NCBI RefSeq assembly: GCF_005843985.1
Contig: NZ_CP040463.1
Location: 1,290,001 to 1,354,000 of the forward strand
Source: Caminibacter mediatlanticus TB-2
GTDB taxonomy: Bacteria; Campylobacterota; Campylobacteria; Campylobacterales; Nautiliaceae
Direction: 5' to 3'
Length of the DNA stretch: 64,000 nt
The position numbers and the translations under genes were made by a program. This document shows positions 28,562-39,742 of this stretch, one piece after another (position 1 is the stretch's first letter; each line of letters starts with the position of its first letter). The notes under the pieces were generated by a model. The model ran no database searches. It saw nothing but the letters and a program-made list of their open reading frames with translations, and was not told the DNA's origin.

Positions 28562-29262
28562 TCATCCATACCAAACTCCTTTCTCATCATATTCCCACAT
28601 CTCATCACTATCAATTATACCACTGCTTAATACCATTTTATCCATCTCATACATTAAAAACTTCTTTTTCATCCCAATAGGCAAATACTCTTCATAAAAA
28701 TATACTCTTCCAAACATAGGTTGTTTTAATGATTTGATTTTGCTTTTAGGAATTAATGATTTGCAAACCATAGGTTTTGTAGCTTTTTTAAGTTCAATTT
28801 CTTTAATATCGCTAATGTTTGCAAAATGGTCATTCTTCCCAAGATATGGAATATAAACACACTCTTTATTAAAAAGTTTTTCTCTTAATTTATTAAATTC
28901 ATCACTTCCATTATCTAAAACTAAAATCTCCCAAGATGGATTTTCAAGCCATTGTTCTTTAACGACTAAATTTCCACCTTGTTCTTTACTTGCGTATCCT
29001 ACTGAGTTGTTAAAAGTTATTATTTTTTTTGAAAACATAACTTCTTTTGGAATAATTGATACTTTTATATGTTTTAGTCTTTTATAAAATTCTGGATAAT
29101 CTTTAATATCTTTATTATATCCATCAAGTCCTAAAATTGCCCCAAAAATACCAAGAAGTGCAATTTTATGAATATGAGAATATGTAAAATAGACATTACT
29201 ATTAACATCTGGCTTTTTAAAATGTGCAAATTTACCGCTTAAATTAAAACTTATTGCTTTCA

Positions 29263-29263
<1 letters not shown>
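28562..29263 (-). CDS. cas5: Cas5, type I-B (Csh-type)
   Basis: A 233-residue RAMP protein that caps the crRNA 5' handle in Cascade. The N-terminus AISFNLSGKFAHFKKPDVNSNVYFTYSHIHKIALLGIFGAILGLDG is typical of Cas5h. It overlaps the cas7 stop by one base. Confidence 0.93.
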
Positions 29264-30144
<881 letters not shown>

Positions 30145-31323
30145 TTAACTCCTTATTTTTAAAATGAATCTATTAAAAGGACTTTCATTAACACATATGA
30201 AACATTTATCTTCTTCTATAACATCTAAAAAAATACTAAAACTTGGATGATTATATTTATTATATTTTCCAGCATTTGCAATCCAAAAATAACAATTTTT
30301 TATATCTTGTAATAAATTTTTATTCCAATTTGATTTTGCTCCATGATGAGGAATTTGAAATACACATACTTCTTTTAAATAATTTTTATAATGATTTTTA
30401 AATTCTTTATAGTTTTTGTTAGCTTTAAGGTTTATATCTCCTGTTAAAATTTGTGCAAAACTCTTATTTTCTAACATAAGTTTTTTACCATATGGCACAA
30501 AACATGTCCGATAACAAATTTTATATTTATAAGGAAAATAATTATAAAAAATTTCATAATTATCTATTTTAACTAATGGTTTATGTAACATTACAAGAGA
30601 AGTGTCATTAAAATTACCTTTAATTTTTTTATAACATTGTTTTAAATATTCAACTGTTTTTTTATCAGAAAGATCTACTTTCTTAATATCAAGTTTTTTA
30701 TCTAATATACAATCTTTAAACTCTTTTAAATCTTTTTTTAAACAAAAAAATCTAAACATCCAATATTTAATTTTAATATCTCCCTTATCTGATTTATGAT
30801 TACCCTCTAAACTTTCTTCATTATTTACATTGCCCAAATTTATTTGAAGTTCAAAATTATCATTATCTTCAACATTAGGTATATCATCCTCTCCATTATG
30901 ATTAGAAGGATGAATATAGTATATGTTATTTTTATTTATACCATATTCAATTAAAAAATTAGTAGGATCTTGTAAAAACTCTAAGTACCAATGATTATTT
31001 TTTGCAAAAGATAAATTTTTAGTTAATATATATAATCTTTCAATTTCTGTAAAATATGGTAAGAAAACATACTTAGGTTTATTTTTTTTAAGCAAATATT
31101 CTAAGCCATTAATATGGTCCTTATGAAAATGTGAAATTACTAACATATCAGTGTTTTTTTCATTTAAGTAATTTAAATAATCGTCAATTACACATTTTAT
31201 ATATTCTTCACTTCCACCACAATCATAGATAAAACTAAATTTATTATTTTTATACTTGATAAGTCCACTATAAAATAATCCTTGTCCAACATTATGAAAG
31301 ACAAATTTACCAAGTAAACTCAT
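30145..31323 (-). CDS. MBL-fold metallohydrolase (ComEC-like catalytic domain) inside the cas operon
   Basis: A 392-residue soluble protein, not a known type I-B component. The metal-binding signature SHFHKDHINGLEYLL gives H65, H67, D69 and H70; later LTGDINLK and IPHHGAKSNWN match the ComEC-type metallo-beta-lactamase arrangement, and NHPSF follows near the end. No membrane segment or signal. Its start overlaps the cas8b stop by four bases and its stop is three bases from the cas7 start, so it is translated within the Cascade genes. Likely a nuclease or phosphodiesterase; substrate unknown. Confidence 0.88.
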   Translation of the reverse strand: MSLLGKFVFHNVGQGLFYSGLIKYKNNKFSFIYDCGGSEEYIKCVIDDYLNYLNEKNTDMLVISHFHKDHINGLEYLLKKNKPKYVFLPYFTEIERLYILTKNLSFAKNNHWYLEFLQDPTNFLIEYGINKNNIYYIHPSNHNGEDDIPNVEDNDNFELQINLGNVNNEESLEGNHKSDKGDIKIKYWMFRFFCLKKDLKEFKDCILDKKLDIKKVDLSDKKTVEYLKQCYKKIKGNFNDTSLVMLHKPLVKIDNYEIFYNYFPYKYKICYRTCFVPYGKKLMLENKSFAQILTGDINLKANKNYKEFKNHYKNYLKEVCVFQIPHHGAKSNWNKNLLQDIKNCYFWIANAGKYNKYNHPSFSIFLDVIEEDKCFICVNESPFNRFILKIRS

Positions 31324-32936
31324 TTTTCATCCTTTTTATAGAATATATTATCAGCTAAAATTCCAACTAACAGCTTATCTCTTTTAACCCTATCACATTC
31401 AAAGCTTTCAACTAATGCAAGTGCATTATTAAACTTCCTGTAATTTAAAGGAATCTCGTGTTTATAGTTAAAAAACAAGCTCTCTATTTCTTCTTTTAGT
31501 TTTTTAACTTTCCCTGCTCTTAAAAATGGCTCAATCATATCAGCTCTTTTTTCACTTTTTTTACTTTTATCAAGCAAATATTTAATTATTTGCCCAGCTA
31601 AAATAAAAAACTCATCTTCATTTAACTCTTCTAAATTTTCAATTTTTTCTTCAATATTTTTTAAACTATTTTTAATATCCATCCTCTCTCCTTCATATTC
31701 TAAAATTGATAATTTTAAATTCAAAGATTGTTGTGCTTTTTTTAATCTATTTTCTTTTAAATGCCACAAAATAAAATCATCAGCATATTTTTTATTAACC
31801 TTAAAAAGTGGTTTTATCTCACCTTTTTTTAGAGCTTTCATAGCATCACGAGTAAGATAAAAAAGAGTTTGTACTTTATGAGGTAATTTATTCCACACAT
31901 CTGAATATAACGATAAAGTTTTGTTATAAAAAATTTCATTTATTTTTTCATATAAAAGACTATATCTCTCTATCTTTTCATCTTCCCCATCTTTTGATAA
32001 AAAATCTTTGTATATAAACTCAGGATAAATTCTATCTTCACTCACAACAATATCAAAATCAACAATTTCAGCCACATCATTATTATTTTCTTTATAAACA
32101 TAAATCCCGCTTTTATTATTTTTAGCTTCTTTATTAAAATCTCTAACATACTTTAAAAAATCAAAAAGTTTTTTATGTAAAATTATTTCATCTTTTTCAA
32201 CTAAAAAAGGCAATTCAAACCCTCTTGTTTTATGAGCTAAAAATGGCTTTTTTGCATTTAATCCAACATTAAAATCACTAAGTCCATAAATTTTATTATC
32301 TATTTTATATGTATATTCGATTTTGTTATAAATTTTTAAAGCATAATAAATTTTTGCTTCATTTTCATACTTTTTAATATCTTCATCAAAAAATATTTTA
32401 ATATACTCATTTTCTTTAATTAGTTCTTTTTTATTTTTAATTTCTTCAAAGACTTTTAAAAATCTGTTTTTTTTAATTTCTACATCTTTTTGTCTTTTTT
32501 CATCAAAAATATAATCTTTAAAATCTTCTAAAACTTCTTTTTCTTTTTTCTTATTAAAACTTTTAAAATCTATTAAATTTTCATAAAGTTTTTCAATAAA
32601 ATAATCTTTATTTTCATCATTAAATTCTTTTGCTTTACAAAATAAAGTAAGGTAATTATTATTATGAATTCTCTTTTTAGGAGGGTCAATTGATTTATTT
32701 GAATTTAAATAATTGCTTATATAATCTCTTTTACAAAACCACTCATACATTTGAGAAGCTATATTATCTTCTAAATCAGTTAAACACATCTTTTTATCAC
32801 AATCTTTTTTAAATTTATACTTATAAAATTCTATATTATCGCCAATTTTCACATATAGCCCATCTTTAAGTTTATAGTTATCAATTATTGCTTTATCTAA
32901 ATCAAAATCAATCTTTTCTAAAATATCTCTAATCAT
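31320..32936 (-). CDS. cas8b: Cas8b large subunit, type I-B (Csh1)
   Basis: A 538-residue large Cascade subunit when started at ATG 32936, which has GGAG six bases upstream; a TTG at 32954 is possible. It has the Csh1-like pattern of a lysine/aspartate-rich body and a helical C-terminal part (ENRLKKAQQSLNLKLSILEYEGERMD ... EDEFFILAGQIIKYLLDKSKK). It recognises the PAM in type I-B. It overlaps the end of cas6. Confidence 0.85.
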   Translation of the reverse strand: MIRDILEKIDFDLDKAIIDNYKLKDGLYVKIGDNIEFYKYKFKKDCDKKMCLTDLEDNIASQMYEWFCKRDYISNYLNSNKSIDPPKKRIHNNNYLTLFCKAKEFNDENKDYFIEKLYENLIDFKSFNKKKEKEVLEDFKDYIFDEKRQKDVEIKKNRFLKVFEEIKNKKELIKENEYIKIFFDEDIKKYENEAKIYYALKIYNKIEYTYKIDNKIYGLSDFNVGLNAKKPFLAHKTRGFELPFLVEKDEIILHKKLFDFLKYVRDFNKEAKNNKSGIYVYKENNNDVAEIVDFDIVVSEDRIYPEFIYKDFLSKDGEDEKIERYSLLYEKINEIFYNKTLSLYSDVWNKLPHKVQTLFYLTRDAMKALKKGEIKPLFKVNKKYADDFILWHLKENRLKKAQQSLNLKLSILEYEGERMDIKNSLKNIEEKIENLEELNEDEFFILAGQIIKYLLDKSKKSEKRADMIEPFLRAGKVKKLKEEIESLFFNYKHEIPLNYRKFNNALALVESFECDRVKRDKLLVGILADNIFYKKDEK

Positions 32937-33633
32937 CCTCATCTCCAAAATCAACTGATTTTATTTCTTTTAAAAATCCTCCCCCAATTAAAGCATTTTT
33001 CTCTCCAAGTCCATATCCAAATCCAACAAAAGAAAGTTTCTTAGCAATCTCGTTATCTTTAATACTTGCAATTATTTTATTTCCAAAAAAATCTTTATCT
33101 TTATATCTTACTTTAAATGGCTTTTTATTTTTAAATTTTAAATATCCAATAAAATCAGCCTTTGTAACATTTTCACCGGATATAAAGTTATATTTTTTTA
33201 TCAAATTATTAGTTAATCTATCAATAAACAATAAAATATCTCCGCTCTCTTTATATGTCCAAAAGCGATTATTTTTAAGAGTTACAAACACTGGATTTAA
33301 AGTAATAAAATTTTTATATTCTCTAAATTTTACTTCTCTAAATTTAATACCCTCAACTCTTAAAAACTTATCTTCCCACATAATACTACTAACAAGCAAA
33401 TCAATATATTTTTTATCAAAACTTCTAAAAATAAAATTAGTTTTACCCTCATAATATCCGTCTTTTGGATTATTAAAATTTGAAAAAACATACTTAAATT
33501 TATTTTCAAGATGTGAAGTGTCACCTTTACTCATAAAATATGAAGCTAAAAATTTCGATATCACTTCAAGTGAAGACTTATGATAAATTCTATGCTTTAA
33601 TTCAACATCAATTTTTAATTCAAAATATCTCAT
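32929..33633 (-). CDS. cas6: Cas6 crRNA endonuclease
   Basis: A 234-residue RAMP endoribonuclease that cuts repeat RNA. The C-terminal glycine-rich loop FVGFGYGLGEKNALIGGGF is the family hallmark; the N-terminal ferredoxin fold begins MRYFELKIDVELKHRIYHKS, with a histidine suited to catalysis. It is the first gene of the type I-B operon and the only cas6 in the window, so it should also process RNA for the type III operon. Confidence 0.92.
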   Translation of the reverse strand: MRYFELKIDVELKHRIYHKSSLEVISKFLASYFMSKGDTSHLENKFKYVFSNFNNPKDGYYEGKTNFIFRSFDKKYIDLLVSSIMWEDKFLRVEGIKFREVKFREYKNFITLNPVFVTLKNNRFWTYKESGDILLFIDRLTNNLIKKYNFISGENVTKADFIGYLKFKNKKPFKVRYKDKDFFGNKIIASIKDNEIAKKLSFVGFGYGLGEKNALIGGGFLKEIKSVDFGDEDD

Positions 33634-33647
33634 TTGACCCCTTTTTC

Positions 33648-33663
33648 GTTAAAACATTTTAAC
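33648..33663. promoter_or_regulatory. inverted repeat upstream of cas6
   Basis: GTTAAAA-CA-TTTTAAC, a perfect 7-2-7 palindrome 15 bases upstream of the cas6 start. A related palindrome precedes the type III operon at 41691. Possible operator; no regulator identified. Confidence 0.4.
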
Positions 33664-33674
33664 ATATTATTAAT

Positions 33675-33825
33675 TTTTTCCAACCTACTTTTCTTGATTT
33701 TTTTTCTAAACCTCGATATAATGGCAAAAGCAAAGTGATTTTTGAAAATTTATTGTTTTTTAGAAATGGTTGGAAAATCCCTAAAATTAGGACACCAATC
33801 TTTTAAAAAGCCCAAAATCTTATGT
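33675..33825 (+). promoter_or_regulatory. leader of CRISPR array 2
   Basis: Near copy of the leaders at 21943 (reverse strand) and 41707. Contains TTGATT (33694-33699), 17-base spacer, TATAAT (33717-33722). It ends AAAATCTTATGT before the first repeat, differing from the CTCATGC ending of the other two leaders. It lies between the divergent cas6 operon and the array. Confidence 0.88.
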
Positions 33826-34513
33826 ATTCAACCGATACACGCAGTGTTTGGAAACCATAAAACAATATAATTAACTTGATTAGTAAAATGATTCAACCGA
33901 TACACGTAGTGTTTGGAAACATCATAGCAATTGATGCTAACTCTTTTTCAGTGTTTATTCAACCGATACACGTAGTGTTTGGAAACTAAATATTAGGCAT
34001 TTCTATTCCTTTTTTATAAAAATTCAACCGATACACGTAGTGTTTGGAAACTTTAAAGTTGCCATATTAGCTCCTCTTAGCCTTCGTATTCAACCGATAC
34101 ACGTAGTGTTTGGAAACTTATACCCTTATTGTACAAATGTTAAAAAATATGTTATTCAACCGATACACGTAGTGTTTGGAAACTCGTAATTTAATATATT
34201 TTTTGTTAAATTATTTCTTATTCAACCGATACACGTAGTGTTTGGAAACTTATCTAGTTTAGGTTCTAGGTAATCGAATAACGCATATTCAACCGATACA
34301 CGTAGTGTTTGGAAACTTTTTATCATCTTTAAATAAAGAATAATTTAAAATAAATTCAACCGATACACGTAGTGTTTGGAAACTAGATTGTATGGATGGT
34401 AATGTTAAGAAAAAGTCATTCAACCGATACACGTAGTGTTTGGAAACAGCATTTAATCTACTGCCTTTTTGTAATCTTAATTTCTTCAAGCAATACACAT
34501 TGTGTTTGTAAAA
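33826..34513 (+). CRISPR. CRISPR array 2 (11 repeats, 10 spacers)
   Basis: Repeats begin ATTCAACCGATACACG and end GTTTGGAAAC. Starts: 33826, 33891, 33957, 34022, 34088, 34154, 34220, 34287, 34354, 34418 and a degenerate last copy at 34484. The first, newest repeat has CGCAG where the others have CGTAG. Spacers are 34-37 bases. The 130 bases after it (34514-34643) are A+T-rich and hold no gene I can see. Confidence 0.96.
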
Positions 34514-34643
34514 TCGAATTTTTTTCTTTACATAAATAATCTATATACCTTTAATCAACACGTAAAATAAAAGTATAAGAGTATAAGAAAAATAGAAAAT
34601 ATGAATAAATTTTGATAGATTATAAAAAAATATTTAAAAAAAA

Positions 34644-35360
34644 TCACTCTAAAAGCTTACTTCCAGTAGTAATATAATATTCTGCATTTTTTATTATTTT
34701 TTGCCCTTGTGTAAAATCAAATTCTGGTAATATTTCTAATTCTCCTTCAAATTTTTGATTATTAAATTTTAAATAGTTTTTAAGTGGATTTTTATAATTA
34801 TTGGTTTGATAAATTCCTTTTATAAGGTTGCAGTTATAATTTTTCTCTTTAATACTTTCCAATTTCATCAATCCAAATCCATATCTTACATCACCACCAA
34901 TATATATCTTTTTTATTTCATCTAAATACTCTTTTTTGCAGTTTATATATCCAACCCACTCTCCAACCCACTCTATATTATTTGGATATATTAAATCTAT
35001 CTCATGTAAACTTTCATCTTTTGCATTAAGAGAGGTTGGATTAATTGCAGTAGATGTAAAGCTTTTTACATATTTTTGTCTAAACTCACTTTCACTCATG
35101 TCGCCAAGATAAAGTTCCCCATTTTTATAACTTGGATATAATACTTTTCCATCTATTTTTGGATAAAAACACGATATTTCTTCGAATATATGCTCACTAT
35201 GTTTACCTGTTATTTTAAAATACTCATTTGTCAAAGCACCCCACATTGTAATACCTGGAATAAAAATGCGAGTCTCATTTACAACACCCCAACCACCTTG
35301 CCCAATATTAATTGGCTCAATTTGTTTAAAAGTTAGCTCAAACCATTTATTATCACTCAT
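34644..35360 (-). CDS. Cas5-group RAMP protein of the type III operon (Cmr3/Csx10-like)
   Basis: A 238-residue protein if started at ATG 35360 (a GTG six bases earlier is possible). It has the Cas5-type N-terminus FELTFKQIEPINIGQGGWGV, a loop with FIPGITMWGALTNEYFK resembling the P-G-S-x-hhGAL pattern, and a C-terminal glycine-rich stretch IGGDVRYGFGLMKL. In type III complexes this subunit holds the crRNA 5' end next to Cas10. It overlaps the cmr5 end by eight bases and is the last gene of the operon. Confidence 0.72.
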   Translation of the reverse strand: MSDNKWFELTFKQIEPINIGQGGWGVVNETRIFIPGITMWGALTNEYFKITGKHSEHIFEEISCFYPKIDGKVLYPSYKNGELYLGDMSESEFRQKYVKSFTSTAINPTSLNAKDESLHEIDLIYPNNIEWVGEWVGYINCKKEYLDEIKKIYIGGDVRYGFGLMKLESIKEKNYNCNLIKGIYQTNNYKNPLKNYLKFNNQKFEGELEILPEFDFTQGQKIIKNAEYYITTGSKLLE

Positions 35361-35715
35361 TTTCACTCACTTTTAATGCTTTTGCGTGGTATCTTGCATA
35401 AATTAAAGCTTTTTCAAGAATCTCTTTAAAAAATAGAAGTTGATGTATATCGTTTGAGAGATTTCTAAAAAACTCTTCATCATCTGCATTTTCAATATTT
35501 ACAAATTCTTTTAGTTTTTCTATTTTCTTAATAAAAATATCATCAATTTTATTTGCTTTACAATAAACCCAATAAACATACACTCCATCATTAGCTAATA
35601 CACCAAGAGATTTATCTATATAGTTTTTATACTTTGTTCGTTCTTTATCTTTGTTCTTAATTGATTCAACTATTTCAAACCCAACTTCATTAATAATTGC
35701 ATCAAGATTCTTCAT
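35353..35715 (-). CDS. cmr5: Cmr5-like small subunit (Cas11 group)
   Basis: A 120-residue all-helical protein (LDAIINEVGFEIVESIKNKDKERTKYKNYIDKSLGVLANDGVYVYWVYCKA ... ALIYARYHAKAL). Pattern, size and position match Cmr5, which lines the inner face of the type III-B/C complex. ATG 35715 has GGAG upstream. Confidence 0.82.
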   Translation of the reverse strand: MKNLDAIINEVGFEIVESIKNKDKERTKYKNYIDKSLGVLANDGVYVYWVYCKANKIDDIFIKKIEKLKEFVNIENADDEEFFRNLSNDIHQLLFFKEILEKALIYARYHAKALKVSENE

Positions 35716-35724
35716 TTTACTCTC

Positions 35725-36708
35725 CTATTTTAAATCAATTTTTAACCTACCAAATCCTCTTGTTGTCATTCCACCAATTCCAAGAGTTTCATAGTAGTGT
35801 TTTGTATCATCAAGAGCATTAAATACTAAATTTAGATCTGGTAAGTCATTATCTACTCTTTTGAATCCTCTAATTTCACCTTTAAATATAGTTCCCCTTG
35901 GAATAGCCTCACTTGTAAATAAAGCACCCTCTTTTGCAGCACCAGTAATAGGGTCTATTGAAACAGAGGTTCTAACTTCTAAATTTGAATTAATTATTTG
36001 AGAAATTAAACTATCTGGAACAATTACAATATCTTCTTTTTTGAAATCTAAATTATTTAAATCTAAATCTTTTTTTATAGGTCCCCTAACTTCTAAATTA
36101 AGCCATCCAAGATTTAAATAACCTTCACTCCCATTAGCAGTTAAGATTGTATTGTCTTCAATTTCAAAATTTTCATTAAGTAGTTTTGGTGATGTAATCC
36201 ATTTCGTTCCAAGTCTTGTATATACTGGAAAATATAATATGTTTAAATCACTAAAAAATAGCATTCCTTGATTTGAAATATCTTTTTTAGCAAACCCAAA
36301 ACCTTTACAAACTATACATCTCCCACAATGTCCAGTATTACTCATTTTTGAATCTTCAAAAGTTTTATTAGCTTGATCATCTTGCCCTGCACACTTTATT
36401 CTTGCATATCTATTGCCATCAAACTCTTTCATCCAATCTTTTGGATTCTCAAATAAATCTTCTAAACTTTTATCTTTTCTTTTTTGTAAATCTTTTTTAT
36501 ATTCATCTTTAAATTTACTTTGTAACTCCATAGCTACATAATATCTCCATGTCCCAGCCAAACTGCTTCCTGGAATTTTTGGAATATATGTTATAGGGTC
36601 TCTTACAATTGTATTATCAACTCTACCAATTGTATATCCACCAGTGCCAATATATATTGGGTCCGTTGCTATTGCACAAATCACTTTTTCAACTACATTA
36701 TTATTCAT
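35725..36708 (-). CDS. cmr4: Cmr4-like Cas7 backbone RNase
   Basis: A 327-residue RAMP backbone protein. The N-terminus DPIYIGTGGYTIGRVDNTIVRDP carries the aspartate that cleaves target RNA in Cmr4/Csm3. KIPGSSLAGTWRYYV and QGMLFFSDLNILYFPVYTRLGTKWITSP are typical Cmr4 segments. A four-cysteine/histidine patch (HCGRCIVCKG) may bind zinc. AAAGGAGAT precedes the start, inside the end of the cas10 frame. Confidence 0.88.
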   Translation of the reverse strand: MNNNVVEKVICAIATDPIYIGTGGYTIGRVDNTIVRDPITYIPKIPGSSLAGTWRYYVAMELQSKFKDEYKKDLQKRKDKSLEDLFENPKDWMKEFDGNRYARIKCAGQDDQANKTFEDSKMSNTGHCGRCIVCKGFGFAKKDISNQGMLFFSDLNILYFPVYTRLGTKWITSPKLLNENFEIEDNTILTANGSEGYLNLGWLNLEVRGPIKKDLDLNNLDFKKEDIVIVPDSLISQIINSNLEVRTSVSIDPITGAAKEGALFTSEAIPRGTIFKGEIRGFKRVDNDLPDLNLVFNALDDTKHYYETLGIGGMTTRGFGRLKIDLK

Positions 36709-36709
36709 T

Positions 36710-39700
36710 TTATATCTCCTTTAAAGTTGTATGATAATAATCAAACATATCTAAAAATTTTTTCATTTCATTAAAGCCATAATCTTTAATACCAAATTGT
36801 TGTATATCAATTTCATTTTGCTTAAAAGTGCTTTTCATAAACATTTTAAAACTTTCTTCATTATCTTTCCAATCTTGGATTTTTGAATATATTAAACTAA
36901 CAAGTCTGTGCATTAAAGCTGTTTTATTTTTAAAAAACTCTTTAAAATTTTCAAAATATTCAAACTCTTCCCAAGTATATGGTCTATTAGATTTTAAATG
37001 TAAATTTATTTTATCTTGGTTATCATATGATTCTAAAAATAACTTTCTTTTTCCTTTCACATAATAAATATCATTTTTTCTTGAATTACTATCTAAAAAT
37101 TCAAAATCAATTGTATTTGGATATATTATAAATTCATCACTTTGATTATATTTTTTTACCCCTTTTTTACTTGGCAAATTATAAAAAGGATAATCATTAT
37201 TTTCGCACTCATAAAGCCAATAATAATCTTTCGCATTATTGTTTTGTTCTACAATTTCTTCATAACACTCTAAATTTGGAAGTAAATTTCTACCCTCCAC
37301 TTTAATATCTTCCCAAATTTTAATATCTCGTCTTATTTTTCTTAATGCTTTAATCCCAATATATAATGGAAATTTAGAGTTTTGAACAACAATACCTATA
37401 TGTAGAGGTAATTTTCCATATACATATTTAAACTCTTTTTTATATAAATGCTGAATTTTTTTTATAGCATCATTAACTTTATTTGTTGGTAAAATAAATT
37501 GCCAAGAGATAGGAGTAGGGTCAATTATGGATAAATATTGTTTATATTCATCTTCTTTAATTTTATCTTTTAAATGTTCAAAATCAGGTATCTTTTTTGC
37601 AAAACCTTCTTTTGTTCTATAACCTTTGTAACTATCTAAAATTTCACTCTTAACTCTATTAAAAAACTCATAAGTAGTATCCCAAATTCTTCTTAATCAT
37701 GCAGGTGATGGATTTTTTCTTAATATAAATTGTAAAAGTATTTTTGATAATACTTCAATATCATTCTCAGTTAAATTATTCCAATATATTTTCCTATTTT
37801 CAAAATTTATTTTTTGTTTTTTAGGTTCATTATTTTGAATATCCCAATCATTTAATTGTTTATAAATAAATTCTTCCCACTTTTGACCAATAGAACGTTC
37901 TAATAAAGTGTTATAAACTTGGTACATAAAATAATTAAGGATAAAAATTTTATACAAATGAGTTTTTACCCCATCGTCTTCTATATATTCATTTAGCTTA
38001 ACTTTTTTGCCCTTTTTTTTGTTTTTAATAATTTCGTTAGTTGCAGAGTTATAAAAAGAATAGTATTCCTTAATCCAATTAGGAGCCAATAAATTCTTAG
38101 TTAAATCTCGCCAACCTCTTTCGTTAGATACATTATTTAAGTTTTTATGTTCTTTTAATACATTTTTCATGGTTTTAAATGGCTCATAAATACCACTTCT
38201 ATCATAAAGTTCAAAAAATTTTTCAAATGTCTTTTCATCATTATCAGTGATATTTAGTGATTTTACATCTTGACTTTTTAGGTTTTTAATTAATATATTG
38301 AAGGCTGACATTATTTCATTTTTATATTCTTCAAAGCTTTCATTTCGAACCAACAAACTATTCAACAAATCCCCATTTAACCATTCACTAAGCTCAAACT
38401 TTAATGTAACTAATGCAACTCTGTTATTATCATCTGCGAGTTCATCTATCCAAATTGTTTCATCTTTTTGATTTTTTAACCACTTATCTAATCTTCCTTT
38501 TGTTTTATTTTCATAACAAAATCCACATATATTTTTATCTTCATCTTTTTTATCAATGTTATAAACTATTCTTGTTTTACAAACTTGACAAACCCCAATA
38601 GGATATTTATTCTCATCAAATTCCAGGCATAAATTTTTATTTTTTAAACTAAAATCTTGTTTTAAAAAATTCTCTTTTGCTTGTTCTAAAAGTGTTGTTA
38701 AATTCATTAAACCTCTTGATGATTTACTTAATACAAAACTTGGATAAAATTCATCATCAGTTTTATTTTTAAAAATTTTTAAAATCTCTTTTTTTAGCTT
38801 ATTAGATAATTCAAAATCTTCAACAACTATAAAATATACTCCTGTTTCATCTTTGTATATCTCATTTCCAATAGGATATTTTATTTCTAATAAATCTTGT
38901 ATTTCTTTATCTATTTCTCTTGAAATATCTCTATACCACATTATTTGTGATGGTTTATATCCTTTTTCAGCTAAACCTAATTTATCATATTGAATACCAA
39001 GTATTCTCCATTTTATACTTGAAGGATTATTTTGATAACTACTTAACTTAGAGTTATCAATAACAAGTTGCGATAAAACAGCTTTAAACATAGAAGCTGT
39101 CATATATGCTTGGTCAAAAAGAGATACATCATTAACAGGAAATCTATTATCACTCAAAAGATGTGAATACCACTTTTTTATTTCTTTTAAAATAAAATTT
39201 CTGATTTCTTGCCAATTTGGGTTTTGATAATAATTATTATCTTGCAAGAAAAAATTTAGTTTACAAAAAAAATTATTTCTTGCATCATCAAAATATGTTT
39301 CGTCTATTTCTTCCTTATAACTTCCAAAAGCATTAGAAAGCCAAAGTTTATATTTTAATTGTTCTTTTGGTGAGCCTTTATCTATTCCAGAGTTTATATT
39401 TTCACATCCTCTAAAAAATACTTTTTGTATAAAATTCTCATTAGAAGCATCACCTTTAAAAAATTCTATCCAATCTATTTTTTTACTATCACTAATTTTT
39501 ACTTGTTTATTAATAATAAAATCTTTTAAATCTTGAGAGATACTTTCTAATTCATTTTCAAATATATTATTTTGATAGTAATTTTTATAACTACTAAATT
39601 GACTTTGAAAATTATTAAAATAGTCTTTCCAATTACCTATTCCTATATGAGTTTTTCCCAAATTAAAGAGTAAAGCTCCTATTTCTGCTTTTAAAATTTC

Positions 39701-39742
39701 ATCTCTATATTGTTTTAATTTTTCTAAATCTAATCTTGACAT
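36710..39742 (-). pseudogene. cas10-like gene (Csx11 type) interrupted by one in-frame TGA
   Basis: Two open stretches, 37697-39742 and 36710-37300, lie in exactly the same frame and the 396 bases between them are also open. The only interruption is TGA at 37697-37699, so the full product would be 1010 residues with the stop after residue 681. Around it the frame reads NPSPA-stop-LRRIWDTTYEF; a CGA arginine codon would restore a smooth sequence. A zinc-finger pair (CQVCKTR and CGFC) lies near residue 390. There is no GGDD cyclase motif and the N-terminal HD position reads LFNLGKTH, so both Cas10 catalytic centres look lost, as described for Csx11/type III-C. The start is placed at ATG 39742, seven bases after AAGGA. 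Confidence 0.8.

Noticed and set aside
34289-34498. Minus-strand open frame of 69 codons inside array 2
   Set aside because: Translation of repeats read backwards; not a gene.
34514-34643. Possible leader or small gene after array 2
   Set aside because: A+T-rich with no similarity to the three leaders and no credible start; left unannotated.
36710-37300. Separate 196-residue gene after cas10
   Set aside because: Same frame as cas10 with open sequence between; its GTG has no clear ribosome site, so it is the C-terminal part.
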